Source: Ptiloglossa arizonensis (lineage: Eukaryota; Arthropoda; Insecta; Hymenoptera; Colletidae). From it: a stretch of DNA of 64,000 bases. The DNA lies in assembly GCF_051014685.1 (NCBI RefSeq), contig NW_027478539.1, forward strand, positions 124,001-188,000, in the 5' to 3' direction. Under the pieces are notes generated by a model that was given only the letters and a program-made list of their open reading frames with translations, searched no databases and was not told the origin of the DNA. The translations under genes and the position numbers were made by a program. Shown here piece after piece: positions 49,000-61,771 of this stretch (positions are counted from its first letter, which is position 1; the number at the start of each line of letters is the position of its first letter).

Positions 49000-49524
49000 G
49001 TAAGAAACGCTTGAGAAACTCAAAATTTTCGCAGTTCTGATGCTCGACAAGCATAACTAGAGCGGTCTAGGGGAAAAGTACGCATACCGTTGTAATCGGG
49101 CGACTTTCTACTTTCAGATGCAACAGAAATTTTGCGGATTGGTCAATCCGTTCGCGAGATATGGCAGTTTGGAGGTAAGAAACGCTTGAGAAACTCAAAA
49201 TTTTCGCAGTTCTGATGCTCGACAAGCATAACTAGAGCGGTCTAGGGGAAAAGTACGCATACCGTTGTAATCGGGCGACTTTCTACTTTCAGATGCAACA
49301 GAAATTTTGCGGATTGGTCAATCCGTTCGCGAGATATGGCAGTTTGGAGGTAAGAAACGCTTGAGAAACTCAAAATTTTCGCAGTTCTGATGCTCGACAA
49401 GCATAACTAGAGCGGTCTAGGGGAAAAGTACGCATACCGTTGTAATCGGGCGACTTTCTACTTTCAGATGCAATAGAAATTTTGCGGATTGGTCAATCCG
49501 TTCGCGAGATATGGCAGTTTGGAG
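49000..49524 (+). repeat. Single-unit tandem triplication (type O x3)
   Basis: Units at 49000, 49175 and 49350 are the same O type (gacaagc, agcggt core, gcgac, ggtc). The only difference I see is caatagaaa in place of caacagaaa near 49473. Adjacent identical types are rare here; the other clear case is the pair at 30625 and 30800 with gatatagcag. Confidence 0.88.
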
Positions 49525-51449
49525 GTAAGAAACGCTTGAGAAACTCAAAATTTTCGCAGTTCTGATGCTCGACAAGCATAACTAGAACGGTCTAGGTGAG
49601 AAGTACGCATACCGTTGTAATCGGGCGAATTTCTACTTTCAGATGCAACAGAAATTTTGCGGATTGGTCAATCCGTTCGCGAGATATGGCAGTTTGTAGG
49701 TAAGAAACGCTTGAGAAACTCAACATTTTCGCAGTTCTGATGCTCGAAACGAATAACCAGAACGGCCGAGGGGAAAAGTACGCATACCGTTGTAATCGGG
49801 CGAGTTTCTACTTTCAGATGCATCAGAAATTTTGCGGATTGGTCAATCCGTTCGCGAGATATGGCAGTTTGGAAGTAAGAAACGCTTGAGAAACTCAAAA
49901 TTTTCGCAGTTCTGATGCTCGAAACGATTAACTAGAACGGCCTACGGGAAAAGTACGCATACCGTTGTAATCGGGCGAGTTTCTACTTTCAGATGCAACA
50001 GAAATTTTGCGGATTGGTCAATCCGTTCGCGAGATATGGCAGTTTGGAGGTAAGAAACGGTTGAGAAACTCAAAATTTTCACAGTTCTGATGCTCGAAAC
50101 GAATAACCAGAACGGCCTAGGGTAAAAGTACGCAAACCGTTGTAATCGGGCGACTTTCTACTTTCAGATGCATCAGAAATTTTGTGGATTGGTCAATCCG
50201 TTCGCGAGATATGGCAGTTTGGAAGTATGAAACACTTGAGAAACACAAAATTTTCGCAGTTCTGATGCTCGACAAGCATAACTAGAACGGTCTAGGGGAA
50301 AAGTACGCATACCGTTGTAATTGGGCGACTTTCTACTTTCAGATGCAACAGAAATTTTGAGGATTGATCAATCCGTTCGCGAGATATGGCAGTTTGGAAG
50401 TAAGAAACGCTTGAGAAACTCAAATTTTTCGCAGTTCTGATGCTCGAAACGAATAACTAGAACGGTCTAGGGGAAAAGTACGCATACCGTTGTAATCGGG
50501 CGAGTTTCTACTTTCAGATGCAACAGAAATTTTGCGGATTGGTCAATCCGTTCGCGAGATATGGCAGTTTGGAGGTAAGAAACGCTTGAGAAACTCAACA
50601 TTTTCGCAGTTCTGATGCTCGAAACGAATAACTAGAACGGCCTAGGGGAAAAGTAGGCATACCGTTGTAATCGGGCGAGTTTGTACTTTCAGATGCAACA
50701 GAAATTTTGCGGACTGGTCAATCCGTTCGCGAGATATGGCAGTTTGGAGGTAAGAAACGCTTGAGAAACTCAAAATTTTCGCAGTTCTGATGCTCGAAAC
50801 GAATAACTAGAACGGACTAGGGGAAAAGTACGCATACCGTTGTAATCGGGCGAGTTTCTACTTTCAGATGCAACAGAAATTTTGCGGATTGTTCAATCCG
50901 TTCGCGAGATATGGCAGTTTGGAGGTAAGAAACGCTTGAGAAACTCAAAATTTTCGCAGTTCTGATGCTCGAAACGATTAACTAGAACGGCCTAGGGTAA
51001 AAGTACGCAAACCGTTGTAATCGGGCGACTTTCTACTTTCAGATGCATCAGAAATTTTGTGGATTGGTCAATCCGTTCGCGAGATATGGCAGTTTGGAAG
51101 TATGAAACACTTGAGAAACACAAAATTTTCGCAGTTCTGATGCCCGAAACGAATAACTAGAGCGGCCTAGGGGAAAAGTACGCATACCGTTGTAATCGGG
51201 CGAGTTTCTACTTTCAGATGCATCAGAAATTTTGCGGATTGGTCAATCCGTTCGCGAGATATGGCAGTTTGGAAGTAAGAAACGCTTGAGAAACTCAAAA
51301 TTTTCGCAGTTCTGATGCTCGAAACGATTAACCAGAACGGCCTAGGGGAAAAGTACGCATACCGTTGTAAACGGGCGAGTTTCTACCTTCAGATGCAACA
51401 GAAATTTTGCGGATTGCTCAATCCGTTCGCGAGGTATGGCAATTTGGAA

Positions 51450-53029
51450 GTAAGAAACGCTTGAAAAACTCAAAATTTTCGCAGTTCTGATGCTCGAAAC
51501 GAACAACTAGAACGGACTAGGGGAAAAGTACGTATACCGTTGTAATCGGGCGAGTTTCTACTTTCAGATGCAACAGAAATTTTGCGGATTGGTCAATCCG
51601 TTCGCGAGATATGGCTGTTTGGAGGTAAGAAACGCTTGAGAAACTCAAAATTTTCGCAGTTCTGATGCTCGAAACGAATAACCAGAACGGACTAGGGGAA
51701 AAGTACGCATACCGTTGTAATCGGGCGAGTTTCTACTTTCAGATGCAACAGAAATTTTGCGGATTGGTCAATCTGTTCGCGAGATATGGCAGTTTGGAGG
51801 TAAGAAACGCTTGAGAAACTCAAAATTTTCGCAGTTCAGATGCTCGAAACGAATAACTAGAACGGCCTAGGGGAAAAGTACGCATACCGTTGTAAACGGG
51901 CGAGTTTCTACCTTCAGATGCAACAGAAATTTTGCGGATTGCTCAATCCGTTCGCGAGGTATGACAATTTGGAGGTAAGAAACGCTTGAGAAACACAAAA
52001 TTTTCGCAGTTCTGATGCTCGACAAGCATAACTAGAACGTTCTAGGGGAAAAGTACGCATACCGTTGTAATCGGGCGACTTTCTACTTTCAGATGCATCA
52101 GAAATTTTGCGGATTGGTCAATCCGTTCGCGAGATATGGCAGTTTGGAAGTAAGAAACGCTTGAGAAACTCAAAATTTTCGCAGTTCTGATGCTCGACAA
52201 GCATAACTAGAACGTTCTAGGGGAAAAGTACGCATACCGTTGTAATCGGGCGACTTTCTACTTTCAGATGCAACAGAAATTTTGCGGATTGGTCAACCCG
52301 TTCGCGAGATATGGCAGTTTGGAAGTAAGAAACGGTTGAGAAACTCAAAATTTTCACAGTACTGATGCTCGAAACGAATAACCAGAACGGCCTAGGGGAA
52401 AAGTACGCATACCGTTGTAATCGGGCGAGTTTCTACTTTCAGATGCAACAGAAATTTCGCGGATTGGTCCATCCGTTCGCGAGATATGGCAGTTTGGAAG
52501 TATGAAACACTTGAGAAACACAAAATTTTCGCAGTTCTGATGCTCGAAACGAATAACTAGAGCGGCCTAGGGGAAAAGTACGCATACCGTTGTAATCGGG
52601 CGAGTTTCTATTATACTTTCAGATGCATCAGAAATTTTGCGGATTGGTCAATCCGTTCGCGAGATATGGCAGTTTGGAAGTAAGAAACGCTTGAGAAACT
52701 CAAAATTTTCGCAGTTCTGATGCTCGAAACGATTAACCAGAACGGCCTAGGGGAAAAGTACGCACACCGTTGTAATCGGGCGAGTTTCTACTTTCAGATG
52801 CAACAGAAATTTTGCGGTTTGGTCAATCCGTTCGCGAGATATGGCGGTTTGGAAGTAAGAAACGCTTGAGAAACTCAAAATTTTCGCAGTTCTGATGCTC
52901 GAAACGAATAACTAGAACGGCCTACGGGAAAAGTACGCATACCGTTGTAAACGGGCGAGTTTCTACCTTCAGATGCAACAGAAATTTTGCGGATTGCTCA
53001 ATCCGTTCGCGAGGTATGGCAATTTGGAA
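51450..53029 (+). repeat. 9-mer HOR, left copy (1580 bp)
   Basis: Nine units marked in order by gaacaac with cgtatacc, atctgttcgc, gttcagatgc, atgacaattt, an aacgtt pair, cagtactgatg, tttcgcggattgg, the ttata insertion, and gcggtttggtc. The next 1580 bp repeat them. The length is nine units plus the five-base insertion. Differences seen: atggctg near 51613 and taaccag near 51678 in this copy, against atggcag and taactag in the right copy. Confidence 0.92.
52611..52615 (+). other. Five-base insertion (ttata) in a satellite unit, copy 1
   Basis: The tract reads tttctattatactttcag where every other unit reads tttctactttcag. Unit starts move by +5 from here. The same insertion occurs at 54191-54195, 1580 bp later, by duplication. 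Confidence 0.92.
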
Positions 53030-54609
53030 GTAAGAAACGCTTGAAAAACTCAAAATTTTCGCAGTTCTGATGCTCGAAACGAACAACTAGAACGGACTAG
53101 GGGAAAAGTACGTATACCGTTGTAATCGGGCGAGTTTCTACTTTCAGATGCAACAGAAATTTTGCGGATTGGTCAATCCGTTCGCGAGATATGGCAGTTT
53201 GGAGGTAAGAAACGCTTGAGAAACTCAAAATTTTCGCAGTTCTGATGCTCGAAACGAATAACTAGAACGGACTAGGGGAAAAGTACGCATACCGTTGTAA
53301 TCGGGCGAGTTTCTACTTTCAGATGCAACAGAAATTTTGCGGATTGGTCAATCTGTTCGCGAGATATGGCAGTTTGGAGGTAAGAAACGCTTGAGAAACT
53401 CAAAATTTTCGCAGTTCAGATGCTCGAAACGAATAACTAGAACGGCCTAGGGGAAAAGTACGCATACCGTTGTAAACGGGCGAGTTTCTACCTTCAGATG
53501 CAACAGAAATTTTGCGGATTGCTCAATCCGTTCGCGAGGTATGACAATTTGGAGGTAAGAAACGCTTGAGAAACACAAAATTTTCGCAGTTCTGATGCTC
53601 GACAAGCATAACTAGAACGTTCTAGGGGAAAAGTACGCATACCGTTGTAATCGGGCGACTTTCTACTTTCAGATGCATCAGAAATTTTGCGGATTGGTCA
53701 ATCCGTTCGCGAGATATGGCAGTTTGGAAGTAAGAAACGCTTGAGAAACTCAAAATTTTCGCAGTTCTGATGCTCGACAAGCATAACTAGAACGTTCTAG
53801 GGGAAAAGTACGCATACCGTTGTAATCGGGCGACTTTCTACTTTCAGATGCAACAGAAATTTTGCGGATTGGTCAACCCGTTCGCGAGATATGGCAGTTT
53901 GGAAGTAAGAAACGGTTGAGAAACTCAAAATTTTCACAGTACTGATGCTCGAAACGAATAACCAGAACGGCCTAGGGGAAAAGTACGCATACCGTTGTAA
54001 TCGGGCGAGTTTCTACTTTCAGATGCAACAGAAATTTCGCGGATTGGTCCATCCGTTCGCGAGATATGGCAGTTTGGAAGTATGAAACACTTGAGAAACA
54101 CAAAATTTTCGCAGTTCTGATGCTCGAAACGAATAACTAGAGCGGCCTAGGGGAAAAGTACGCATACCGTTGTAATCGGGCGAGTTTCTATTATACTTTC
54201 AGATGCATCAGAAATTTTGCGGATTGGTCAATCCGTTCGCGAGATATGGCAGTTTGGAAGTAAGAAACGCTTGAGAAACTCAAAATTTTCGCAGTTCTGA
54301 TGCTCGAAACGATTAACCAGAACGGCCTAGGGGAAAAGTACGCACACCGTTGTAATCGGGCGAGTTTCTACTTTCAGATGCAACAGAAATTTTGCGGTTT
54401 GGTCAATCCGTTCGCGAGATATGGCGGTTTGGAAGTAAGAAACGCTTGAGAAACTCAAAATTTTCGCAGTTCTGATGCTCGAAACGAATAACTAGAACGG
54501 CCTACGGGAAAAGTACGCATACCGTTGTAAACGGGCGAGTTTCTACCTTCAGATGCAACAGAAATTTTGCGGATTGCTCAATCCGTTCGCGAGGTATGGC
54601 AATTTGGAA
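53030..54609 (+). repeat. 9-mer HOR, right copy (1580 bp)
   Basis: All markers of 51450-53029 recur at an offset of exactly 1580 bp. After it the array does not begin a third copy; the next unit switches from ttgaaaaac to gattaaccag and repeats a two-unit block. Confidence 0.92.
54191..54195 (+). other. Five-base insertion (ttata), copy 2
   Basis: Identical to the insertion at 52611. Together they make the unit phase +10 relative to multiples of 175 until 58309. Confidence 0.92.
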
Positions 54610-55009
54610 GTAAGAAACGCTTGAAAAACTCAAAATTTTCGCAGTTCTGATGCTCGAAACGATTAACCAGAACGGCCTAGGGGAAAAGTACGCACACCGT
54701 TGTAATCGGGCGAGTTTCTACTTTCAGATGCAACAGAAATTTTGCGGATTGGTCAATCCGTTCGCGAGATATGGCGGTTTGGAAGTAAGAAACGCTTGAG
54801 AAACTCAAAATTTTCGCAGTTCTGATGCTCGAAACGAATAACTAGAACGGCCTACGGGAAAAGTACGCATACCGTTGTAAACGGGCGAGTTTCTACCTTC
54901 AGATGCAACAGAAATTTTGCGGATTGCTCAATCCGTTCGCGAGGTATGGCAATTTGGAAGTAAGAAACGCTTGAGAAACTCAAAATTTTCGCAGTTCTGA
55001 TGCTCGACA
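54311..55009 (+). repeat. Dimer duplication, two tandem 350-bp blocks
   Basis: The pair gattaaccag/cgcacaccg unit plus ctacggg/J unit occurs from 54311 and again from 54661, exactly 350 bp apart. The switch point is in the unit at 54610, which starts as K (ttgaaaaac) and continues as gattaaccag. The first block has gcggtttggtc and the second gcggattggtc. Confidence 0.85.
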
Positions 55010-57934
55010 AGCATAACTAGAACGTTCTAGGGGAAAAGTACGCATACCGTTGTAATCGGGCGACTTTCTACTTTCAGATGCATCAGAAATTTTGCGGATT
55101 GGTCAATCCGTTCGCGAGATATGGCAGTTTGGAAGTAAGAAACGCTTGAGAAACTCAAAATTTTCGCAGTTCTGTTGCTCGAAACGATTAACTAGAACGG
55201 CCTAGGGGAAAAGTACGCATACCGTTGTAATCGGGCGAGTTTCTACTTTCAGATGCAACAGAAATTTTGCGGATTGGTCAAACCGTTCGCGAGATATGGC
55301 GGTTTGGAAGTAAGAAACGCTTGAGAAACTCAAAATTTTCGCAGTTCTGATGCTCGAAACGAATAACTAGAACGGCCTAGGGGGAAAGTACGCATACCGT
55401 TGTAATCGGGCGAGTTTCTACTTTCAGATGCAACAGAAATTTTGCGGATTGGTCAATCCGTTCGCGAGATATGGCAGTTTGTAGGTAAGAAACGCTTGAG
55501 AAACTCAACATTTTCGCAGTTCTGATGCTCGAAACGAATAACTAGAACGGCCTAGGGGAAAAGTACGCATACCGTTGTAATCGGGCGAGTTTCTACTTTC
55601 AGATGCAACAGAAATTTTACGGATTGGTCAATCCGTTCGCGAGATATGGCAGTTTGGAGGTAAGAAACGCTTGAGAAACTCAAAATTTTCGCAGTTCTGA
55701 TGCTCGACAAGCATAACTAGAACGTTCTAGGGGAAAAGTAGGCATACCGTTGTAATCGGGCGACTTTCTACTTTCAGATGCAACAGAAATTTTGTGGATT
55801 GGTCAATCCGTTCGCGAGATACGGCAGTTTGGAGGTAAGAAACGGTTGAGAAACACAAAATTTACACAGTTCTGATGCTCGAAACGAATAACCAGAACGG
55901 CCTAGGGGAAAAGTACGCATACCGTTGTAATCGGGCGAGTTTCTACTTTCAGATGCAACAGAAATTTTGCGGATTGGTCAATCCGTTCGCGAGATATGGC
56001 AGTTTGTAGGTAAGAAACGCTTGAGAAACTCAACATTTTCGCAGTTCTGATGCTCGAAACGAATAACTAGAACGGCCTAGGGGAAAACTACACCTACCGT
56101 TGTAATCGGGCGAGTTTCTACTTTCAGATGCAACAGAAATTTTGCGAATTGGTCAATCCGTTCGCGAGATATGGCAGTTTGGAAGTAAGAAACGCTTGAG
56201 AAACTCAAAATTTTCGCAGTTCTGATGCTCGACAAGCATAACTAGAACGGTCTAGGGGAAAAGTACGCATACCGTTGTAATCGGGCCAATTTCTACTTTC
56301 AGATGCAACAGAAATTTTGCGGATTGGTCAATCCGTTCGCGAGATATGGCAGTTTGTATGTAAGAAACGCTTGAGAAACTCAACATTTTCGCAGTTCTGA
56401 TGCTCGAAACGAATAACTAGAACGGCCTAGGGGAAAAGTACGCATACCGTTGTAATCGGGCGAGTTCCTACTTTCAGATGCAACAGAAATTTTACGGATT
56501 GGTCAATCCGTTCGCGAGATATGGCAGTTTGGAGGTAAGAAACGCTTGAGAAACTCAAAATTTTCGCAGTTCTGATGCTCGACAAGCATAACTAGAACGT
56601 TCTAGGGGAAAAGTACGCATACCGTTGTAATCGGGCGACTTTCTACTTTCAGATGCAACAGAAATTTTGCGGATTGGTCAATCCGTTCGCGAGATACGGC
56701 AGTTTGGAGGTAAGAAACGGTTGAGAAACTCAAAATTTTCACAGTTCTGATGCTCGAAACGAATAACCAGAACGGCCTAGGGGAAAAGTACGCATACCGT
56801 TGTAATCGGGCGAGTTTCTACTTTCAGATGCAACAGAAATTTTGCGGATTGGTCAATCCGTTCGCGTGATATGGCGGTTTGGAAGTAAGAAACGCTTGAG
56901 AAACTCAAAATTTTCGCAGTTCTGATGCTCGAAACGAATAACTAGAACGGCCTAGGGGAAAAGTACGCATACCGTTGTAAACGGGCGAGTTTCTACCTTC
57001 AGATGCAACAGAAATTTTGCGGATTGCTCAATCCGTTCGCGAGGTATGGCAATTTGGAAGTAAGAAACGCTTGAAAAACTCAAAATTTTCGCAGTTCTGA
57101 TGCTCGAAACGAATAACTAGAACGGACTAGGGGAAAAGTACGCATACCGTTGTAATCGGGCGAGTTTCTACTTTAAGATGCAACAGAAATTTTGCGGATT
57201 GGTCATTCCGTTCACGAGATATGGCAGTTTGGAGGTAAGAAACGCTTGAGAAACTCAAAATTTTCGCAGTTCTGATGCTCGAAACGATTAACTAGAACGG
57301 CCTAGGGGAAAAGTACGCATACCGTTGTAATCGGGCGAGTTTCTACTTTCAGATGCAACAGAAATTTTGCGGATTGGTCAATCCGTTCGCGAGATATGGC
57401 AGTTTGGAGGAAAGAAAGGCTTGAGAAACTCAAAATTTTCGCAGTTCTGATGCTCGAAACGAATAACTAGAACGGACTAGGGGAAAAGTACGCATACCGT
57501 TGTAATCGGGCGAGTTTCTACTTTCAGATGCAACAGAAATTTTGCGGATTGGTCAATCCGTTCGCGTGATATGGCAGTTTGGAGGTAAGAAACGCTTGAG
57601 AAACTCAAAATTTTCGCAGTTCTGATGCTCGCAACGAATAACTAGAACGGCCTAGGGGAAAAGTACGCATACCGTTGTAATCGGGCGAGTTTCTACTTTC
57701 AGATGCAACAGAAATTTTGCGGATTAGTCAATCCGTTCGCGAGATATGGCAGTTTGGAGGTAAGAAACGCTTGAGAAACTCAAAATTTTCGCAGTTCTGA
57801 TGCTCGACAAGCATAACTAGAACGGTCTAGGGGAAAAGTACGCATACCGTTGTAATCGGGCGACTTTCTACTTTCAGATGCAACAGAAATTTTGCGGATT
57901 GGTCAATCCGTTCGCGAGATATGGCAGTTTGGAG
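54960..57934 (+). repeat. Domain B types, second occurrence
   Basis: The marker order actacacctacc, gggccaattt, gtatgtaag, ttttacgg, J, ctttaagatg with attccgttcac, gcgtgatatgg, ctcgcaacg reproduces 26950-28699. Relative to that copy two units (A-like and ggaag, 56535-56884) are present before J, and two units are lost after the ctttaagatg unit, where a gattaac start is joined to a gaggaaag end (57235-57409). Confidence 0.85.
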
Positions 57935-58284
57935 GTAAGAAACGGTCGAGAAACTCAAAATTATCACAGTTCTGATACTCGAAACGAATAACCAGAACGG
58001 CCCAGGGGAAAAGTACGCATACCGTTGTAATCGGGCGAGTTTCTACTTTCAGATGCAACAGAAATTTTGCGGATTGGTCAATCCGTTCGCGAGATATGGC
58101 AGTTTGGAGGTAAGCAACGCTTGAGAAACCCAAAATTTTCGCAGTTCTCATGCTCGAAACGAATAACTACAACGGCCTACGGGAAAAGTACGCATACCGT
58201 TGTAATCGGGCGAGTTTCTACTTTCAGATGCAACAGAAATTTTGCGGATTGTTCAATCCGTTCGCGAGATATGGCAGTTTGGAA

Positions 58285-58458
58285 GTAAGAAACGCTTGAG
58301 AAACTCAAATTTTCGCAGTTCTGATGCTCGAAACGAATAACTAGAACGGCCTAGGGGAAAAGTACGCATACCGTTGTAATCGGGCGAGTTTCTACTTTCA
58401 GATGCAACAGAAATTTTGCGGATTGGTCAATCCGTTCGCGAGATATGGCAGTTTGGAG
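58285..58458 (+). other. One-base deletion unit (174 bp)
   Basis: This S unit reads ctcaaattttcg near 58305 where others read ctcaaaattttcg, losing one A of the AAAATTTT tract. Unit phase drops from +10 to +9. Confidence 0.9.
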
Positions 58459-60733
58459 GTAAGAAACGCTTGAGAAACTCAAAATTTTCGCAGTTCTGAT
58501 GCTCGACAAGCATAACTAGAACGGTCTAGGTGAGAAGTACGCATACCGTTGTAATCGGGCGAATTTCTACTTTCAGATGCAACAGAAATTTTGCGGATTG
58601 GTCAATCCGTTCGCGAGATATGGCAGTTTGTAGGTAAGAAACGCTTGAGAAACTCAACATTTTCGCAGTTCTGATGCTCGAAACGAATAACCAGAACGGC
58701 CGAGTGGAAAAGTACGCATACCGTTGTAATCGGGCGAGTTTCTACTTTCAGATGCATCAGAAATTTTGCGGATTGGTCAATCCGTTCGCGAGATATGGCA
58801 GTTTGGAAGTAAGAAACGCTTGAGAAACTCAAAATTTTCGCAGTTCTGATGCTCGAAACGATTAACTAGAACGGCCTAGGGTAAAAGTACGCATACCGTT
58901 GTAATCGGGCGAATTTCTACTTTCAGATGCAACAGAAATTTTGCGGATTGGTCAATCCGTTCGCGAGATATGGCAGTTTGGAGGTAAGCAACGCTTGAGA
59001 AACCCAAAATTTTCGCAGTTCTCATGCTCGAAACGAATAACTACAACGGCCTACGGGAAAAGTACGCATACCGTTGTAATCGGGCGAGTTTCTACTTTCA
59101 GATGCAACAGAAATTTTGCGGATTGTTCAATCCGTTCGCGAGATATGGCAGTTTGGAAGTAAGAAACGCTTGAGAAACTCAAAATTTTCGCAGTTCTGAT
59201 GCTCGAAACGAATAACTAGAACGGCCTAGGGGAAAAGTACGCATACCGTTGTAATCGGGCGAGTTTCTACTTTCAGATGCAACAGAAATTTTGCGGATTG
59301 GTCAATCCGTTCGCGAGATATGGCAGTTTGGAGGTAAGAAACGCTTGAGAAACTCAAAATTTTCGCAGTTCTGATGCTCGACAAGCATAACTAGAACGGT
59401 CTAGGTGAGAAGTACGCATACCGTTGTAATCGGGCGAATTTCTACTTTCAGATGCAACAGAAATTTTGCGGATTGGTCAATCCGTTCGCGAGATATGGCA
59501 GTTTGTAGGTAAGAAACGCTTGAGAAACTCAACATTTTCGCAGTTCTGATGCTCGAAACGAATAACCAGAACGGCCGAGTGGAAAAGTACGCATACCGTT
59601 GTAATCGGGCGAGTTTCTACTTTCAGATGCATCAGAAATTTTGCGGATTGGTCAATCCGTTCGCGAGATATGGCAGTTTGGAAGTAAGAAACGCTTGAGA
59701 AACTCAAAATTTTCGCAGTTCTGATGCTCGAAACGATTAACTAGAACGGCCTAGGGTAAAAGTACGCATACCGTTGTAATCGGGCGAGTTTCTACTTTCA
59801 GATGCAACAGAAATTTTGCGGATTGTTCAATCCGTTCGCGAGATATGGCAGTTTGGAGGTAAGAAACGCTTGAGAAACTCAAAATTTTCGCAGTTCTGAT
59901 GCTCGACAAGCATAACTAGAACGGTCTAGGGGAAAAGTACGCAAACCGTTGTAATCGGGCGACTTTCTACTTTCAGATGCAACTAAAATTTTGCGGATTG
60001 GTCAATCCGTTCGCGAGATATGGCAGTTTGGAGGTAAGAAACGCTTGAGAAACTCAACATTTTCGCAGTTCTGATGCTCGAAACGAATAACCAGAACGGC
60101 CGAAGGGAAAAGTAGGCATACCGTTGTAATCGGGCGAGTTTCTACTTTCAGATGCATCAGAAATTTTGCGGATTGGTCAATCCGTTCGCGAGATATGGCA
60201 GTTTGGAAGTAAGAAACGCTTGAGAAACTCAAAATTTTCGCAGTTCTGATGCTCGAAACGATTAACTAGAACGGCCTAGGGGAAAAGTACGCATACCGTT
60301 GTAATCGGGCGAGTTTCTACTTTCAGATGCAACAGAAATTTTGCGGATTGGTCAATCCGTTCGCGAGATATGGCGGTTTGGAAGTAAGAAACGCTTGAGA
60401 AACTCAAAATTTTCGCAGTTCTGATGCTCGAAACGAATAACTAGAACGGCCTAGGGGAAAAGTACGCATACCGTTGTAATCGGGCGAGTTTCTACTTTCA
60501 GATGCAACAGAAATTTTGCGGATTGGTCAATCCGTTCGCGAGATATAGCAGTTTGGAGGTAAGAAACGCTTGAGAAACTCAAAATTTTCGCAGTTCTGAT
60601 GCTCGAAACGAATAACTAGAACGGCCTAGGGGAAAAGTACGCATACCGTTGTAATCGGGCGAGTTTCTACTTTCAGATGCAACAGAAATTTTGCGGATTA
60701 GTCAATCCGTTCGCGAGATATGGCAGTTTGGAG

Positions 60734-60896
60734 GTAAGAAACGCTTATTTTCGCAGTTCTGATGCTCGACAAGCATAACTAGAGCGGTCTAGGGGAAAAG
60801 TACGCATACCGTTGTAATCGGGCGACTTTCTACTTTCAGATGCAACAGAAATTTTGCGGATTGGTCAATCCGTTCGCGAGATATGGCAGTTTGGAG
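60734..60896 (+). other. 12-base deletion unit (163 bp)
   Basis: The O unit reads acgcttattttcgcag near 60741; the usual gagaaactcaaa between ctt and attttcg is missing. This is the largest length change in the window. It shortens the AAAATTTT tract and is seen once only, so it was not copied by later duplication within the window. Confidence 0.92.
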
Positions 60897-61771
60897 GTAT
60901 GAAACGGTTGAGAAACTCAAAATTTTCACAGTTCTGATGCTCGAAACGAATAACCAGTACGGCCTAGGGGAAAAGTACGCATACCGTTGTAATCGGGCGA
61001 GTTTCTACTTTCAGATGCAACAGAAATTTTGCGGATTGGTCAATCCGTTCGCGAGATATGGCAGTTTGGAGGTAAGCAACGCTTGAGAAACCCAAAATTT
61101 TCGCAGTTCTCATGCTCGAAACGAATAACTACAACGGCCTACGGGAAAAGTACGCATACCGTTGTAATCGGGCGAGTTTCTACTTTCAGATGCAACAGAA
61201 ATTTTGCGGATTAGTCAATCCGTTCGCGAGATATGGCAGTTTGGAGGTAAGAAACGCTTGAGAAACTCAAAATTTTCGCAGTTCTGATGCTCGACAAGCA
61301 TAACTAGAGCGGTCTAGGGGAAAAGTACGCATACCGTTGTAATCGGGCGACTTTCTACTTTCAGATGCAACAGAAATTTTGCGGATTGGTCAATCCGTTC
61401 GCGAGATATGGCAGTTTGGAGGTATGAAACGGTTGAGAAACTCAAAATTTTCACAGTTCTGATGCTCGAAACGAATAACCAGTACGGCCTAGGGGAAAAG
61501 TACGCATACCGTTGTAATCGGGCGAGTTTCTACTTTCAGATGCAACAGAAATTTTGCGGATTGGTCAATCCGTTCGCGAGATATGGCAGTTTGGAGGTAA
61601 GCAACGCTTGAGAAACCCAAAATTTTCGCAGTTCTCATGCTCGAAACGAATAACTACAACGGCCTACGGGAAAAGTACGCATACCGTTGTAATCGGGCGA
61701 GTTTCTACTTTCAGATGCAACAGAAATTTTGCGGATTGTTCAATCCGTTCGCGAGATATGGCAGTTTGGAA
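60897..61771 (+). repeat. O-M-R trimer repeated at 525 bp
   Basis: M-R-O-M-R: M at 60897 and 61422, R at 61072 and 61597, O between them at 61247 and the deleted O before them. The first R ends with attagtc, as P units do, and leads into O; the second ends with attgttc, as R units usually do. The first R is thus an R/P chimera and shows where the 525-bp duplication closed. Confidence 0.8.

Larger units (their letters stand above)
49875..54959 (+). repeat. Domain D: divergent mosaic of A, B and C types
   Basis: Units here combine markers that are separate elsewhere. For example, 50050 has ttttcacag of M, ctagggtaa of W, gcaaaccg of X and gcatcag of V. The unit at 51275 has gattaaccag with the J half (gtaaacggg). 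Several single-base changes occur only here (ttgtactttc near 50680, gcggactgg near 50711, gaacaac, cgtatacc). A 9-mer duplication fills 51450-54609. Confidence 0.8.

Noticed and set aside
52605..52622. TATA-like promoter at the ttata insertion (tttctattatacttt)
   Set aside because: It is a five-base insertion in two duplicated units with no downstream gene or initiator signal.
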